Assembly (NCBI GenBank): GCA_900545755.1
Contig: URAG01000077.1
Span: 1 to 10,231, forward strand
DNA from: an uncultured Cloacibacillus sp.
Lineage (GTDB): Bacteria > Synergistota > Synergistia > Synergistales > Synergistaceae
Length of the DNA: 10,231 nt
Direction: 5' to 3'
The notes beneath the pieces were generated by a model. The model was not told the DNA's origin and searched no databases. It worked only from the letters and a program-made list of their open reading frames with translations. Within the stretch, counting starts at the first letter, position 1; each line of letters begins with the position of its first letter. A program made the translations under genes and the position numbers. This document shows, in pieces, positions 1 through 7,027 of this stretch.

Positions 1-372
1 GCTGCGCGCTTCCCATTCAAGCCCCCCAGCGCGCACGCGCCCCTGTCCGATGATATTGTCTACAGGCGAGGATACGACTCCGTCGGCGCCGATCATCATA
101 TCGGCGTTAGTCGGCGTCTTTTTCACGCGGAGCACCCGCTTAAAGAAGGGGCGCGTCAAGGCAAGCGCAAGCGCGCTGGCGGCGATGAACACAGCTATCT
201 GCACGTTGAAAGAAGCTCCGAGCCACGCTGGGATCATTGTGACGAGCGCCCCGATCGCAAACCATACGGAGAACAGCCCCGCCGTCGACGCCTCTATGAC
301 GCCTGCCGCTATCGCGACTATCAGCCAGAAAACGACTTGGTTTGAAATTATAAACGATGCAAGTCCGTCCAT
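1..372 (-). CDS. NfeD-family membrane protein, short form (C-terminus cut by window start)
   Basis: 124 residues are visible, with no stop before the window edge. The N-terminal part has three hydrophobic stretches at about residues 13-33 (with the VIEASTAGLFSVWFAIGAL pattern typical of NfeD), 35-52 and 55-72, followed by a basic turn (TRPFFKRVLRVKK) and the start of a soluble domain: NADMMIGADGVV, then GQGRVRAGGLEWEARS. That second part matches the OB-fold (NfeD C-terminal) domain seen in NfeD1b-type proteins of about 140-150 residues, so only some 20 residues are missing. Family members sit in the inner membrane and are usually encoded beside an SPFH/stomatin-like protein; such a partner would lie beyond the left edge and cannot be seen here. 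The ATG at 370-372 is chosen because AAAGGA lies 7 nt ahead of it. Family assignment is strong; the precise role in membrane quality control is inferred from the family. Confidence 0.85.
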   Translation of the reverse strand, partial: MDGLASFIISNQVVFWLIVAIAAGVIEASTAGLFSVWFAIGALVTMIPAWLGASFNVQIAVFIAASALALALTRPFFKRVLRVKKTPTNADMMIGADGVVSSPVDNIIGQGRVRAGGLEWEARS

Positions 373-419
373 CGTACCATCCTTTCGTCGCGCGGCGGCT
401 CAGCGCCGCCTGCTCAAAC

Positions 420-448
420 AGCATATCACAACAGCGCCTCATTTGCGA
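420..448 (-). promoter_or_regulatory. Possible promoter for the nfeD-family gene (extended -10)
   Basis: Reading the minus strand, TGATATGCT (428-420) is an extended -10 element (TGn plus TATGCT, four of six bases of TATAAT). Seventeen bases upstream is TCGCAA, a weak -35 with three of six consensus bases. A start near 413 would give a leader of about 40 nt containing a 6-bp GC-only hairpin (394-399 with 405-410) before the Shine-Dalgarno sequence at 381-386. It is divergent from the SRP RNA promoter. Confidence 0.4.
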
Positions 449-481
449 TTTTATTTTTAATTGCAGGAGCGGCACAGCATT

Positions 482-509
482 TTGACATCCGTAAGAAATT
501 CGCTATAAT
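482..509 (+). promoter_or_regulatory. Near-consensus sigma70 promoter for the SRP RNA gene
   Basis: TTGACA at 482-487 is a perfect -35 box and TATAAT at 504-509 a perfect -10 box, separated by 16 bp, one less than the optimum. Transcription would start around 515-517, immediately before a leader hairpin and about 25 nt upstream of the SRP RNA helix. Such a strong promoter fits an abundant stable RNA. Confidence 0.88.
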
Positions 510-518
510 TTTAACGTT

Positions 519-538
519 ACGGCGTGTTTTCGCGCCGT
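519..538 (+). other. Leader hairpin directly ahead of SRP RNA
   Basis: ACGGCG (519-524) pairs with CGCCGT (533-538), extended inward by a T-G wobble and a G-C pair to close a TTTT loop (527-530), giving an 8-bp stem. It starts about 3 nt after the predicted transcription start and ends 1-3 nt before the basal SRP helix. It could be a processing signal or a 5' stabiliser of the precursor; that role is inferred. Confidence 0.55.
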
Positions 539-541
539 CGA

Positions 542-668
542 GCGCCTTTTACAGGGGTTCCAGTCCCATGTGGCGCAAGCCCGTGAACCTCGTCAGGTCC
601 GGAAGGAAGCAGCGATAAGCGGAATCTTGCGGGTGCCATGGGAGCGCTGGAACTCCTGCAAAGGGCGC
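542..668 (+). ncRNA. ffs: Signal recognition particle RNA (small bacterial SRP RNA, 4.5S type)
   Basis: This is the RNA scaffold of the signal recognition particle, which binds Ffh and directs ribosomes making membrane proteins to FtsY at the membrane. The universal domain IV signature GGTCCGGAAGGAAGCAGC is at 596-613, with the GGAA tetraloop at 601-604 flanked by TCC and GGA, preceded by the usual GTGAACC at 583-589 and followed by GATAAG. The arms fold back over a long helix: 542-550 pairs with 660-668, 551 and 659 mismatch, 552-563 pairs with 647-658 (one G-U), and 564-570 pairs with 637-643 across a 3-nt bulge. This is the hairpin form without an Alu domain. Ends are taken from the helix and are accurate to a few bases. 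The helix is followed by TTCATTTTAT (669-678), which may serve as a weak terminator tail. The Gram-positive long 6S type is excluded by size. Confidence 0.95.
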
Positions 669-705
669 TTCATTTTATACGCTCCCCTCAAGGACGGTAA
701 TCTTT

Positions 706-1173
706 ATGGAAGAAGCATCACGAAAGTTTCTGCCAGTCAAAGTCAAACCTGAACCGGGCGACAAGCTCGTCGCCGCGCCGTGCTGGGTACTGACTGCGAA
801 TATGGTGCAGCGCGGACTTTTTACACGGCTGACTGCGAAGCCGGTGACGGCGCTCGTAAACGCGACGACCGGCGAGGCGGAGATAATCGATGAAGAGCTC
901 ACAGCATCGGAGGATTTTTCAGCCCCGTCCGAAATCAAGCTGCTTCCTGCCAAGCTCTCGCGCGCTGCGGCGGAGGAAGCCGTGCTAGCAGCTGTCTCCG
1001 CAGCGTCGCCGCGCGGATGGCGGCGCGGCATAAGCCACTCGGAACTTTTCTTCAAAGGCTCTGGGCGCGACGTTCTCGCGCTGCGTCTCTATATAATACG
1101 CGGCCCCCTGCTCATAGACGCCTTTTCGGGCGAGAGCAGCGGAGCCGCTTCGTTGATTGAATTTCTTATCTAG
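706..1173 (+). CDS. Unrecognised protein, 155 residues, with two PepSY-like strand-turn motifs
   Basis: I do not recognise a family. The protein has no signal peptide or membrane segment, so it is probably cytoplasmic. Two stretches resemble each other: ALVNATTGE at residues 49-57 and LLIDAFSGE at 135-143. Each is a hydrophobic strand ending in N/D-A-x-x-G-E, a turn also seen in PepSY-type repeats; this is a weak similarity and could be chance. Between them lies an alanine-rich, probably helical segment (about 85-103) followed by a basic patch (SPRGWRRG). The ATG at 706 has AAGGA at 690-694, 11 nt upstream, which is a little far. The gene begins 37 nt after the SRP RNA helix with no obvious promoter of its own, so it may be expressed by read-through from the ffs promoter. 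Its stop at 1171-1173 is one base from the phoR stop on the other strand. Codon use is like the neighbours, which supports a real gene. Confidence 0.72.
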   Translation: MEEASRKFLPVKVKPEPGDKLVAAPCWVLTANMVQRGLFTRLTAKPVTALVNATTGEAEIIDEELTASEDFSAPSEIKLLPAKLSRAAAEEAVLAAVSAASPRGWRRGISHSELFFKGSGRDVLALRLYIIRGPLLIDAFSGESSGAASLIEFLI

Positions 1174-1174
1174 T

Positions 1175-2953
1175 CTACTCTTTCGGCAGCGTCATCACGA
1201 ACGCCGCGCCGCCGAGCCGGCTCTCGCCCAGCTCGAGCTTTCCGCCGTGGCGTTCGGCTATTCTGCGCGATATGGAGAGTCCGAGGCCGTAGCCGCCGTT
1301 CTTCTTTTCCTTTCCGCGCGCACGGTGTCCGTCGCCGCGGCGGAACCGCTCAAAAATTATCTCCTTGTCCATATCGTGTATTCCGGGGCCGTCGTCGTCG
1401 ACAGTTATTTTCCACGAGCCGCCCGCGTCCTCGACCGAGACCTTTATCCGCCCCGTGCTTCCGCCGCCCTGCTCTATGTACTTATGCGCGTTTTCCATGA
1501 GATTAAGAATCGCACGGCGTAGGTCGCTGTAAACTCCCTTTACAGCCGCGCCGTCCGGCATGCTGACCTCTATGGCTATGTCTTTCTTGTGCGGAAGGGC
1601 TTCTATCTCGTCGCTCACGTCGGCTATGAGCTCCCCAATGTTTACTTCGCCTAGCGTCGGAAGCTCCGGCGCTGCGTCGGCGTCGAGGCGCACGAGCAGA
1701 AGCATGTCGTCGACGAGCTTGCTCATGCGCTCCTGCTGGCACAGCAGGCTGTTGATCGTTTCAACGTCCTCGGCGCGTTCAGGCTCCTTCATCTGCGGCG
1801 CGCTCTTCATGAGTTCAAGACCGGTGCGCATTATCGTCAGCGGCGTTTGGAACTCATGGCCCGCGTCGATAAAGAAGTCGCGGCGCGCCTCTTCAAGACG
1901 CAGCTTTTCAGTGAGGTCCTGGAGCACTATCATGCGCCCGCGCGGGAGGACGAGCGTCGTAGCCTCTACCTCAACCCTGCCTCCGTGCATCACGGGAATC
2001 ACCCTCTGCCCGTCCGGTTCGTCCAGCATCTGATAGAGTTCTCCGGAGGGCAGTATGACTTCTACAGACGAGCCGCGCGCGGGTAGCTCCCCCACGGCGC
2101 TGCCACGGCAGATGCGCGCAGCCTCTTGGTTGATGTATCGGATGCGTTTGTCGTCGTCTATGAGTATTACGCCGACGGGAAGCGCGCCGACTATTTGCGC
2201 AAGCTCCTCTTTGCGTTCCTGCGCCTCATGTATCGTACTCGCAAGCGAGTCCTGCATATTATTCAGGGTGTTCGCCAACGTCTGTATCTCGTTGTCCGCC
2301 GTTATTGGGAAACGCGCCTTTTCGCCGCGCGCTATCTGTGACGCCGCCTCGCTGAGATTGTGAAGCGGCGTCATGATCGAGCGAAGCACTAGATAGGTGC
2401 CGAGCCATATAATGACGAGCGCCGCGAGGAAATATTTAAGAAACGGAGCCGCGATGTTCTGCGCTATCGACGAGAGCGCCCCCACTGGGTACGAAAGGCG
2501 CACTACGCACTCCGCGCCGCTTGGCAGGACCGCCTTACGCGCGGAGTAGACCTGCCACGCTTCCAGCGTCTTGCTATAGCGCAGCTCGAAGCCCTCACCC
2601 GTCTCGAATGCGCTTATGACCTCGCCGCGCGTGTAATGGTTTTCAAGCTCCCCTGCATCCGCCTTGCTGTCTATCAGCACACGCCCGTCTGATGCGATAA
2701 CCGTCATGCGCCCGTCGGGATACATCTCCTGCCAGTCCTCTTCGGCGGCGGCGAGCCCAGCCAGCCCATCGCGCTGCGCGGACGAGACCGCGACGGCCAG
2801 ATAGCGGTTAAGCGTATCGCGCGCGTCCGCGACGGCGCTTGTACGCTGCGCGTTATAAACTATAAACCAAGCCGCCGCGCCGATGACGCAGACGGCGAAA
2901 GTTATCAGGAGCGCTATTTTTTTCTTCATTGCAAGCGAACGCACCGCGGACAT
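1175..2953 (-). CDS. phoR: Phosphate-regulon sensor histidine kinase (PhoR-like)
   Basis: An inner-membrane kinase of 592 residues that phosphorylates the adjacent response regulator when phosphate is scarce. Order of parts: TM helix at 13-33, an extracytoplasmic sensor region of about 35-170, TM helix at about 172-190, HAMP at about 191-243, a PAS domain at about 250-348 (GALPVGVILIDDDKRIRYIN), then HisKA with H366, and an HATPase domain with N-box N488 (LNLMENAHKY), G1 box DDDGPGI (519-525), F-box FERF and G2 box GYGLGLSI. The large periplasmic domain follows the Gram-positive PhoR plan rather than the E. coli one. The H-box reads GHEFQTPLT, with F-Q where SHELRTPLT or SHELKTPLT is usual. 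The start at 2953 is favoured over Met9 because GGAGGAAGG lies 8 nt ahead, inside the end of phoB; the gap to phoB is one base. The name rests on neighbourhood and domain plan; kinases of this type alone are hard to tell apart. Confidence 0.9.
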   Translation of the reverse strand: MSAVRSLAMKKKIALLITFAVCVIGAAAWFIVYNAQRTSAVADARDTLNRYLAVAVSSAQRDGLAGLAAAEEDWQEMYPDGRMTVIASDGRVLIDSKADAGELENHYTRGEVISAFETGEGFELRYSKTLEAWQVYSARKAVLPSGAECVVRLSYPVGALSSIAQNIAAPFLKYFLAALVIIWLGTYLVLRSIMTPLHNLSEAASQIARGEKARFPITADNEIQTLANTLNNMQDSLASTIHEAQERKEELAQIVGALPVGVILIDDDKRIRYINQEAARICRGSAVGELPARGSSVEVILPSGELYQMLDEPDGQRVIPVMHGGRVEVEATTLVLPRGRMIVLQDLTEKLRLEEARRDFFIDAGHEFQTPLTIMRTGLELMKSAPQMKEPERAEDVETINSLLCQQERMSKLVDDMLLLVRLDADAAPELPTLGEVNIGELIADVSDEIEALPHKKDIAIEVSMPDGAAVKGVYSDLRRAILNLMENAHKYIEQGGGSTGRIKVSVEDAGGSWKITVDDDGPGIHDMDKEIIFERFRRGDGHRARGKEKKNGGYGLGLSISRRIAERHGGKLELGESRLGGAAFVMTLPKE

Positions 2954-2954
2954 T

Positions 2955-3653
2955 TTATTCGCCTTCCTCCCATGTCAGCCTGTAGCCGCGCCCGCGCAGC
3001 GTCTGCGCCGACAGCGTAGGCTTTTTCCCATCGTCGAGTTTCCTACGCAGCCTCGACATGTGCACGTCCACAGTGCGCGTGTCGCAGCTTCCTAGCCCCC
3101 ATATCTTCCTGAGCAGCTCGTCGCGCGAAACTGTGTGTCCCATGCGGCGCGCGAGCACCTCGAGTATGGAATACTCTGTCGGGCTCAGGTCTATCATGCT
3201 GCCGCGCAGCCAGACTTCCTTCTCGGCCGTGTCAAGTTTGAAATCCCTGTCCTCGATGACCTTCTTCGTCTCCGCAGGACCCTGCGAACGGCGCAGAAGG
3301 ACGCGCACGCGCGCGAGCAGCTCGTCAAGCGGGAAAGGCTTTCGCATATAGTCGTCGGCCCCTAGGTCGAGCCCCTGAACGACGTCCTCTGCGGAGCTGC
3401 GCGCCGTCAGCATCAGTATCGGTATGTGGCGCGTCTCGTCGTCGGACTTCACGCGGCGGCAGATCTCCCAGCCGTCCATAAGCGGAAGCATGAGGTCCAG
3501 TATGACGAGATCTGGGATCTCCTCGTAGATCAACGAGAGCGCGTTGTCTCCGTCGTATGCGCAGACGGTCTTGTAGCCCTGCTGGCGCAGCGCGCGGCAG
3601 ACGAACTGCGCGAGGCTTTCTTCGTCGTCGACGACGAGTATTTTCTGTGCCAT
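2955..3653 (-). CDS. phoB: Phosphate-regulon response regulator, OmpR/PhoB family
   Basis: A 232-residue transcription factor with an N-terminal receiver domain and a C-terminal winged-helix DNA-binding domain. In the receiver the acidic pocket is D9-D10, the phosphoacceptor is D53 (LVILDLMLP), the switch threonine is T83 (MLTAR) and the invariant lysine K105 (RKPF). The effector domain begins after about residue 130 and carries LSPTEYSILEVLARR, the recognition-helix region RTVDVHMSRLRRKL and the wing RGRGYRL. All residues needed for phosphotransfer are present. It follows phoU by 4 nt and precedes phoR by one base, so it is translated as part of the same message; the only upstream Shine-Dalgarno-like sequence (AAGAGG) is far from the ATG, suggesting coupling to phoU translation. 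It probably binds the repeats at 7900-7938. In Gram-positive nomenclature it would be called phoP. Confidence 0.92.
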   Translation of the reverse strand: MAQKILVVDDEESLAQFVCRALRQQGYKTVCAYDGDNALSLIYEEIPDLVILDLMLPLMDGWEICRRVKSDDETRHIPILMLTARSSAEDVVQGLDLGADDYMRKPFPLDELLARVRVLLRRSQGPAETKKVIEDRDFKLDTAEKEVWLRGSMIDLSPTEYSILEVLARRMGHTVSRDELLRKIWGLGSCDTRTVDVHMSRLRRKLDDGKKPTLSAQTLRGRGYRLTWEEGE

Positions 3654-3657
3654 AGCG

Positions 3658-4347
3658 CTACAGCTGCCTCTTGCGGCGGTAGTCGGACGCTTTCACCTGG
3701 CGGCCTGTGTACATATAGGCTATCCTCTCGGCGACGTTAGTCGCGTGGTCGCCGGCGCGTTCGAGGATACGCGAGACGCTCATGAGGCTCAGCGACTGCT
3801 CTATGCGCTCAGGCTTCTCCATGATGAGCAGCAGGAGCTCTCGGATTATCTGCTTGTCGAGATCGTCCATGTCGTCGTCGTATGGGAATACCTTCAGCGC
3901 GGCTGCGCCGTCGTGTTTGTCAAGCGCCTCCATCGCAGCCGAGAGCATCGTCTTCAATATCTCAACCATACGCGGTATGTCTATCAGCGGCTTAAGCTGC
4001 GGCTTCTTGGAAAGGTCGAGCGCGGCTTTCGCGATGTTCTCGCCGTAGTCGCCGATGCGTTCAAGGTCGACCGCTATGTGCATGAGGCTGACGACGACGC
4101 GGAGATCCTCGCCGAGCGGCTGGTAGCGCGCCGCGAACTCCATACAGCCCGCATCGACCTTCTCTTCGAGCTCGTCTATCAGGTCGCCGTCGCCGATGAC
4201 CTTCTGCGCGAGCTCGGCGTCGTTGTTCTTGAGCGCCCAGACGGCCTGCTCGACTGACTCCGCCGCCATGCCGCCCATGCGGTAAATCATATTTTTCAGG
4301 GCCGAGAGATCCTCCTCAAGCCTTTTTCTCGTGTTTATCGTAGTCAT
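3658..4347 (-). CDS. phoU: Phosphate signalling protein PhoU
   Basis: A 229-residue, all-helical cytoplasmic protein that couples the Pst transporter to the PhoR kinase and keeps the regulon off when phosphate is plentiful. The two tandem three-helix repeats are both visible through their metal-cluster motif: E96-R97-x-x-D100-x-x-E103-N104 (DLERIGDYGEN) in the first and E196-R197-x-x-D200-x-x-T203-N204 (LERAGDHATN) in the second. Length is normal for the family. The ATG at 4345-4347 follows a 44-nt gap after pstB and has only weak ribosome-binding sequence (GGAG 13 nt away, or GGGG closer). Position between pstB and phoB is the usual one. Confidence 0.95.
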   Translation of the reverse strand: MTTINTRKRLEEDLSALKNMIYRMGGMAAESVEQAVWALKNNDAELAQKVIGDGDLIDELEEKVDAGCMEFAARYQPLGEDLRVVVSLMHIAVDLERIGDYGENIAKAALDLSKKPQLKPLIDIPRMVEILKTMLSAAMEALDKHDGAAALKVFPYDDDMDDLDKQIIRELLLLIMEKPERIEQSLSLMSVSRILERAGDHATNVAERIAYMYTGRQVKASDYRRKRQL

Positions 4348-4391
4348 TTTTTACGCCCCGCTCCAATCTTCGGTAAGCTCCGATGTTTTGT

Positions 4392-5219
4392 TTAGCCGAA
4401 TCTGCCCGAGATGTAGTCTTCCGTACGCTTGTCGCGCGGGGAGGTGAACATCTTCGCGGTTACGTCATATTCTATCAAATCGCCAAGCAGAAAGAAGGCT
4501 GTATAGTCCGAGATACGCGCCGCCTGCTGCATGTTGTGCGTGACTATGACGACCGTGTAGTCTTTCTTGAGTTCGTTGACGAGTTCCTCTATCCTCAGCG
4601 TGGACATAGGGTCTAGCGCGGAGGTCGGCTCGTCCATGAGCAGGATGTCAGGCTGCGTCGCCGTTGCGCGCGCGATGCATAGGCGCTGCTGCTGCCCGCC
4701 GGAGAGCCCCGTGCCAGGAGTCTTTAGCTTATCCTTGACCTCGTCCCAGAGCGCCGCGCCTTCGAGGCTCTTTTCGACAATCTCGTCTAGCTTGTCTTTA
4801 TCCTTTATGCCGTTGAGACGCGGGCCGTAGGCGATATTGTCGTATATCGACATTGGGAAAGGGTTAGGCTTCTGGAAGACCATCCCGACTTTGCGCCTTA
4901 GCCCTATAACATCGGTGCTCGGAGCGAGGATGTTCTCTCCATCGATGTTTATCGTCCCTTCGACGCGCGCCGACGATATGAAGTCGTTCATCCTATTGAG
5001 ACACCTCAGATAGCTGCTCTTCCCGCAACCAGATGGTCCTATGAACGCCGTGACTTTGTTCTCGCCCATGTTGAAGGTTATATCCTTCAGCACCTGGCGT
5101 TCGCCGTAATAGAGGTTGACGTGCTCCGTCTTTATCTTAGTAACGAAGGACGCCTTTCCCTCTCCCTGCCGCGTGCCGCGGTCCCTGACCGTGACGCGGA
5201 TGTTCTCTCTGCCTTCCAT
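4392..5219 (-). CDS. pstB: Phosphate ABC transporter ATP-binding protein PstB
   Basis: The 275-residue ATPase drives phosphate import by PstSCA. Motifs in order: Walker [10 protein letters not shown] (61-69), Q-loop Q116 inside [15 protein letters not shown], which is a PstB hallmark, signature LSGGQ (172-176), Walker B ILLMDEP (192-198), D-loop SALDP (200-204) and H-loop H228 (VTHN). All catalytic residues are intact. The first 25 or so residues are a polar, arginine-rich extension before the usual PstB start (about [13 protein letters not shown]), making the protein slightly longer than the typical 250-260. No alternative in-frame start is evident before the domain. The ATG at 5217-5219 touches the pstA stop codon and has AAGGA 11 nt upstream, so translation is probably coupled. 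Confidence 0.97.
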   Translation of the reverse strand: MEGRENIRVTVRDRGTRQGEGKASFVTKIKTEHVNLYYGERQVLKDITFNMGENKVTAFIGPSGCGKSSYLRCLNRMNDFISSARVEGTINIDGENILAPSTDVIGLRRKVGMVFQKPNPFPMSIYDNIAYGPRLNGIKDKDKLDEIVEKSLEGAALWDEVKDKLKTPGTGLSGGQQQRLCIARATATQPDILLMDEPTSALDPMSTLRIEELVNELKKDYTVVIVTHNMQQAARISDYTAFFLLGDLIEYDVTAKMFTSPRDKRTEDYISGRFG

Positions 5220-6083
5220 TTATCTGCCGTTCCTTTCCGCAAGCCGCGCGCGCGCTATTACTCCCGCCGCGCTAGTTCCCATGACCAGCCCTATAAGCAC
5301 CAGTATCGCACCGTACTCTATCGGCTCCGCCGCGGCCGGATCGGTCGCGGAAGTCGCAAGTACGTATATGTGGTACGGAAGAGCCATGACCTGGCTGAAA
5401 AGACTCCTCGCTATATTCGGGGCGAAGTACGCCGCGCCCGTGAACATTATCGGCGCGGTTTCGCCGGCCACGCGGCCTATCGCGAGTATCGCACCTGTTA
5501 TTATCGTAGAAGCCGCGGATGGCAGGACGACTTTGAAAATCGTCTGCGCCTTCGTCGCGCCGAGCGCGTAGGAAGCGTCACGGTAATCCTGCGGCACCGC
5601 AAGGAAGGCCTGCTCCGCGACAGTGACGACCAGAGGCAGCGAGAGGCAGGCGAGCGTCAGCCCAGCCGAGAGAAGGCACGATCCGAACTGAAGGAACACT
5701 ACGAAAAGCGAGAGACCGAAAAGCCCGAATATTACCGACGGGACGCCCGCTAGCGAGCGTATCGAAATCCGCATCAGCCTCACGAACCACGTATCCTTCG
5801 CGTACTCGGCGAAGTATAGCCCCGTGATTATCCCGACGGGGAGCGCCACCCCCATCGAGACGAGCACAAGCTGCATAGTACCGATCAGCGGCGTCAGTAT
5901 GCCGCCGGCCATCATGCCGTCGCGAGGCGGCTGGGTGAGGAACTCAATCGAGAGAGTCCCGGCCCCTTTCTTCAGCAGATAGAGCGCGACCGCGCCTATA
6001 ACCGCGACGAGCGCGAGCGCAACAAGGCAGAAAAGAGCCGTCGAAAGCCTGTCGAGAAACCTGCGTCCGTATGTACGGTTCAT
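5220..6083 (-). CDS. pstA: Phosphate ABC transporter permease PstA
   Basis: A 287-residue inner-membrane subunit which with PstC makes the phosphate channel. Six hydrophobic segments are expected: the first is at about residues 14-36 (TALFCLVALALVAVIGAVALYLL), then a loop with the PstA-typical EFLTQPPRDGMMAGGI and the core permease domain. The coupling (EAA) loop that docks on PstB is DASYALGATKAQTIFKVVLP. The open frame runs much further upstream, to 6560, but that part lies antiphase inside pstC and makes an unlikely protein. The ATG at 6081-6083 is chosen because it overlaps the pstC stop in an ATGA arrangement and AGAGGTGG lies 6 nt ahead. Confidence 0.96.
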   Translation of the reverse strand: MNRTYGRRFLDRLSTALFCLVALALVAVIGAVALYLLKKGAGTLSIEFLTQPPRDGMMAGGILTPLIGTMQLVLVSMGVALPVGIITGLYFAEYAKDTWFVRLMRISIRSLAGVPSVIFGLFGLSLFVVFLQFGSCLLSAGLTLACLSLPLVVTVAEQAFLAVPQDYRDASYALGATKAQTIFKVVLPSAASTIITGAILAIGRVAGETAPIMFTGAAYFAPNIARSLFSQVMALPYHIYVLATSATDPAAAEPIEYGAILVLIGLVMGTSAAGVIARARLAERNGR

Positions 6084-6994
6084 CTCTTTCCACCTCTTTT
6101 TTCTACATATAGAGAAGCTAAGTTTATTGCCAAAGTCATAATCAGAAGTATCAGCCCGGCGAAAAAGAGCGCGTGATAGTGCGTGCTTCCCACCGGCGTT
6201 TCGCCCATCTCCGCCGCAATCGTCGAAGTGAGCGGGCGTATCGGGTCGGTGAACATCGTGGGCGGTATCGCCGCTCCACCCGCCGCCATAAGGACGACCA
6301 TCGTCTCGCCTAGAGCCCTCATTACGCCAAGCAGCGTAGCGGCGATGATTCCGGGAAGGGCGCTTGGGAATACCACCTTGAAGATCGTTTCGAGCCGCGT
6401 CGCGCCGAGCGCGTAGGAAGCGTCGCGCAGCTCGCCCGGCACCGCGGCAAGGGCCTCGTCCGAAAGCGAGGCGACCGACGGGATTATCAGGAACCCCAGC
6501 AAGATCGAAGAGTTGAGAAGGTTCAGCCCGCTCGGTATGCCTATCGTAACCTGCATCCACGGGGCTATTATCATCATTCCTATGAAGCCGAGGACTATCG
6601 ACGGCAGGAAGCCGAGCATTTCAAAGAGGACTTTGAAGCACTGGCGCACCTTACGCGGCGCAATCTCGGCGGAGAAAATCGCAAGCGCGATAGAGACTGG
6701 GATCGCTATCACGCTTGAAAGGACGGTGGCCGCCAGCGTGCCGGCTATCAACGCCACCATCCCGAGCGCCGGGGGCTCTTCCGTCGGGTACCAGTCCTTC
6801 GAGAAGAACATCTCCCCCAGCGACGCCGATTCAAGGACGGGCAGCCCATTCGCGACCAAGAATCCGAGGATGAAGACAAGGACGACTATTCCCGTCACCG
6901 CCACGCAGAAGACCGCGCGCGACATTATCTTGTCTCCGGTACCTCCGAAAGCCTGGCCGGCTCTGGACGCCGTTTTATTTCCGCAAGTGTTCAT
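6080..6994 (-). CDS. pstC: Phosphate ABC transporter permease PstC
   Basis: A 304-residue inner-membrane permease, partner of PstA. The first TM helix is at about residues 28-49 (VFCVAVTGIVVLVFILGFLV), followed by a periplasmic loop with LGEMFFSKDWYPTEEPPALGM, which is a PstC signature (the W-x-P region), and the core domain with the coupling loop DASYALGATRLETIFKVVFP. Two starts are possible. The ATG at 6992-6994 has AAGGCGG about 9 nt ahead; Met24 (6923-6925) has GGAG 8 nt ahead. I prefer the first because GDKIM just before Met24 aligns with the GD-x-I/L segment that precedes TM1 in other PstC proteins. The gene ends in TGA overlapping the pstA ATG by 4 nt and starts 33 nt after pstS. Confidence 0.95.
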   Translation of the reverse strand: MNTCGNKTASRAGQAFGGTGDKIMSRAVFCVAVTGIVVLVFILGFLVANGLPVLESASLGEMFFSKDWYPTEEPPALGMVALIAGTLAATVLSSVIAIPVSIALAIFSAEIAPRKVRQCFKVLFEMLGFLPSIVLGFIGMMIIAPWMQVTIGIPSGLNLLNSSILLGFLIIPSVASLSDEALAAVPGELRDASYALGATRLETIFKVVFPSALPGIIAATLLGVMRALGETMVVLMAAGGAAIPPTMFTDPIRPLTSTIAAEMGETPVGSTHYHALFFAGLILLIMTLAINLASLYVEKRGGKR

Positions 6995-7027
6995 AAGGGC
7001 TGTCCGCCTTCTTCCTTCCCGGCCTGA

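Noticed and set aside
394..410. GC-only 6-bp hairpin in the nfeD-family leader
   Set aside because: Short, in GC-rich DNA, not overlapping the ribosome-binding site, and without a visible alternative fold; not enough to call a riboswitch or attenuator.
3745..4257. Long plus-strand open frame of 170 codons opposite phoU
   Set aside because: It mirrors the phoU codon pattern on the opposite strand, has no ribosome-binding site, and resembles no known protein.
4348..4391. Small inverted repeat TCGG/CCGA in the pstB-phoU gap
   Set aside because: A 4-bp stem with a 6-nt loop is expected by chance; no promoter or terminator signal accompanies it.
5121..5753. Plus-strand open frame of 210 codons opposite pstB and pstA
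   Set aside because: It is very rich in Arg, a typical antisense product of a GC-rich gene, and the minus-strand genes are certain.
6084..6560. In-frame upstream extension of pstA by 159 codons
   Set aside because: It lies out of frame inside pstC, gives a low-complexity Arg/Gly/Ala product, and the ATG at 6083 has a good ribosome-binding site plus an ATGA overlap.
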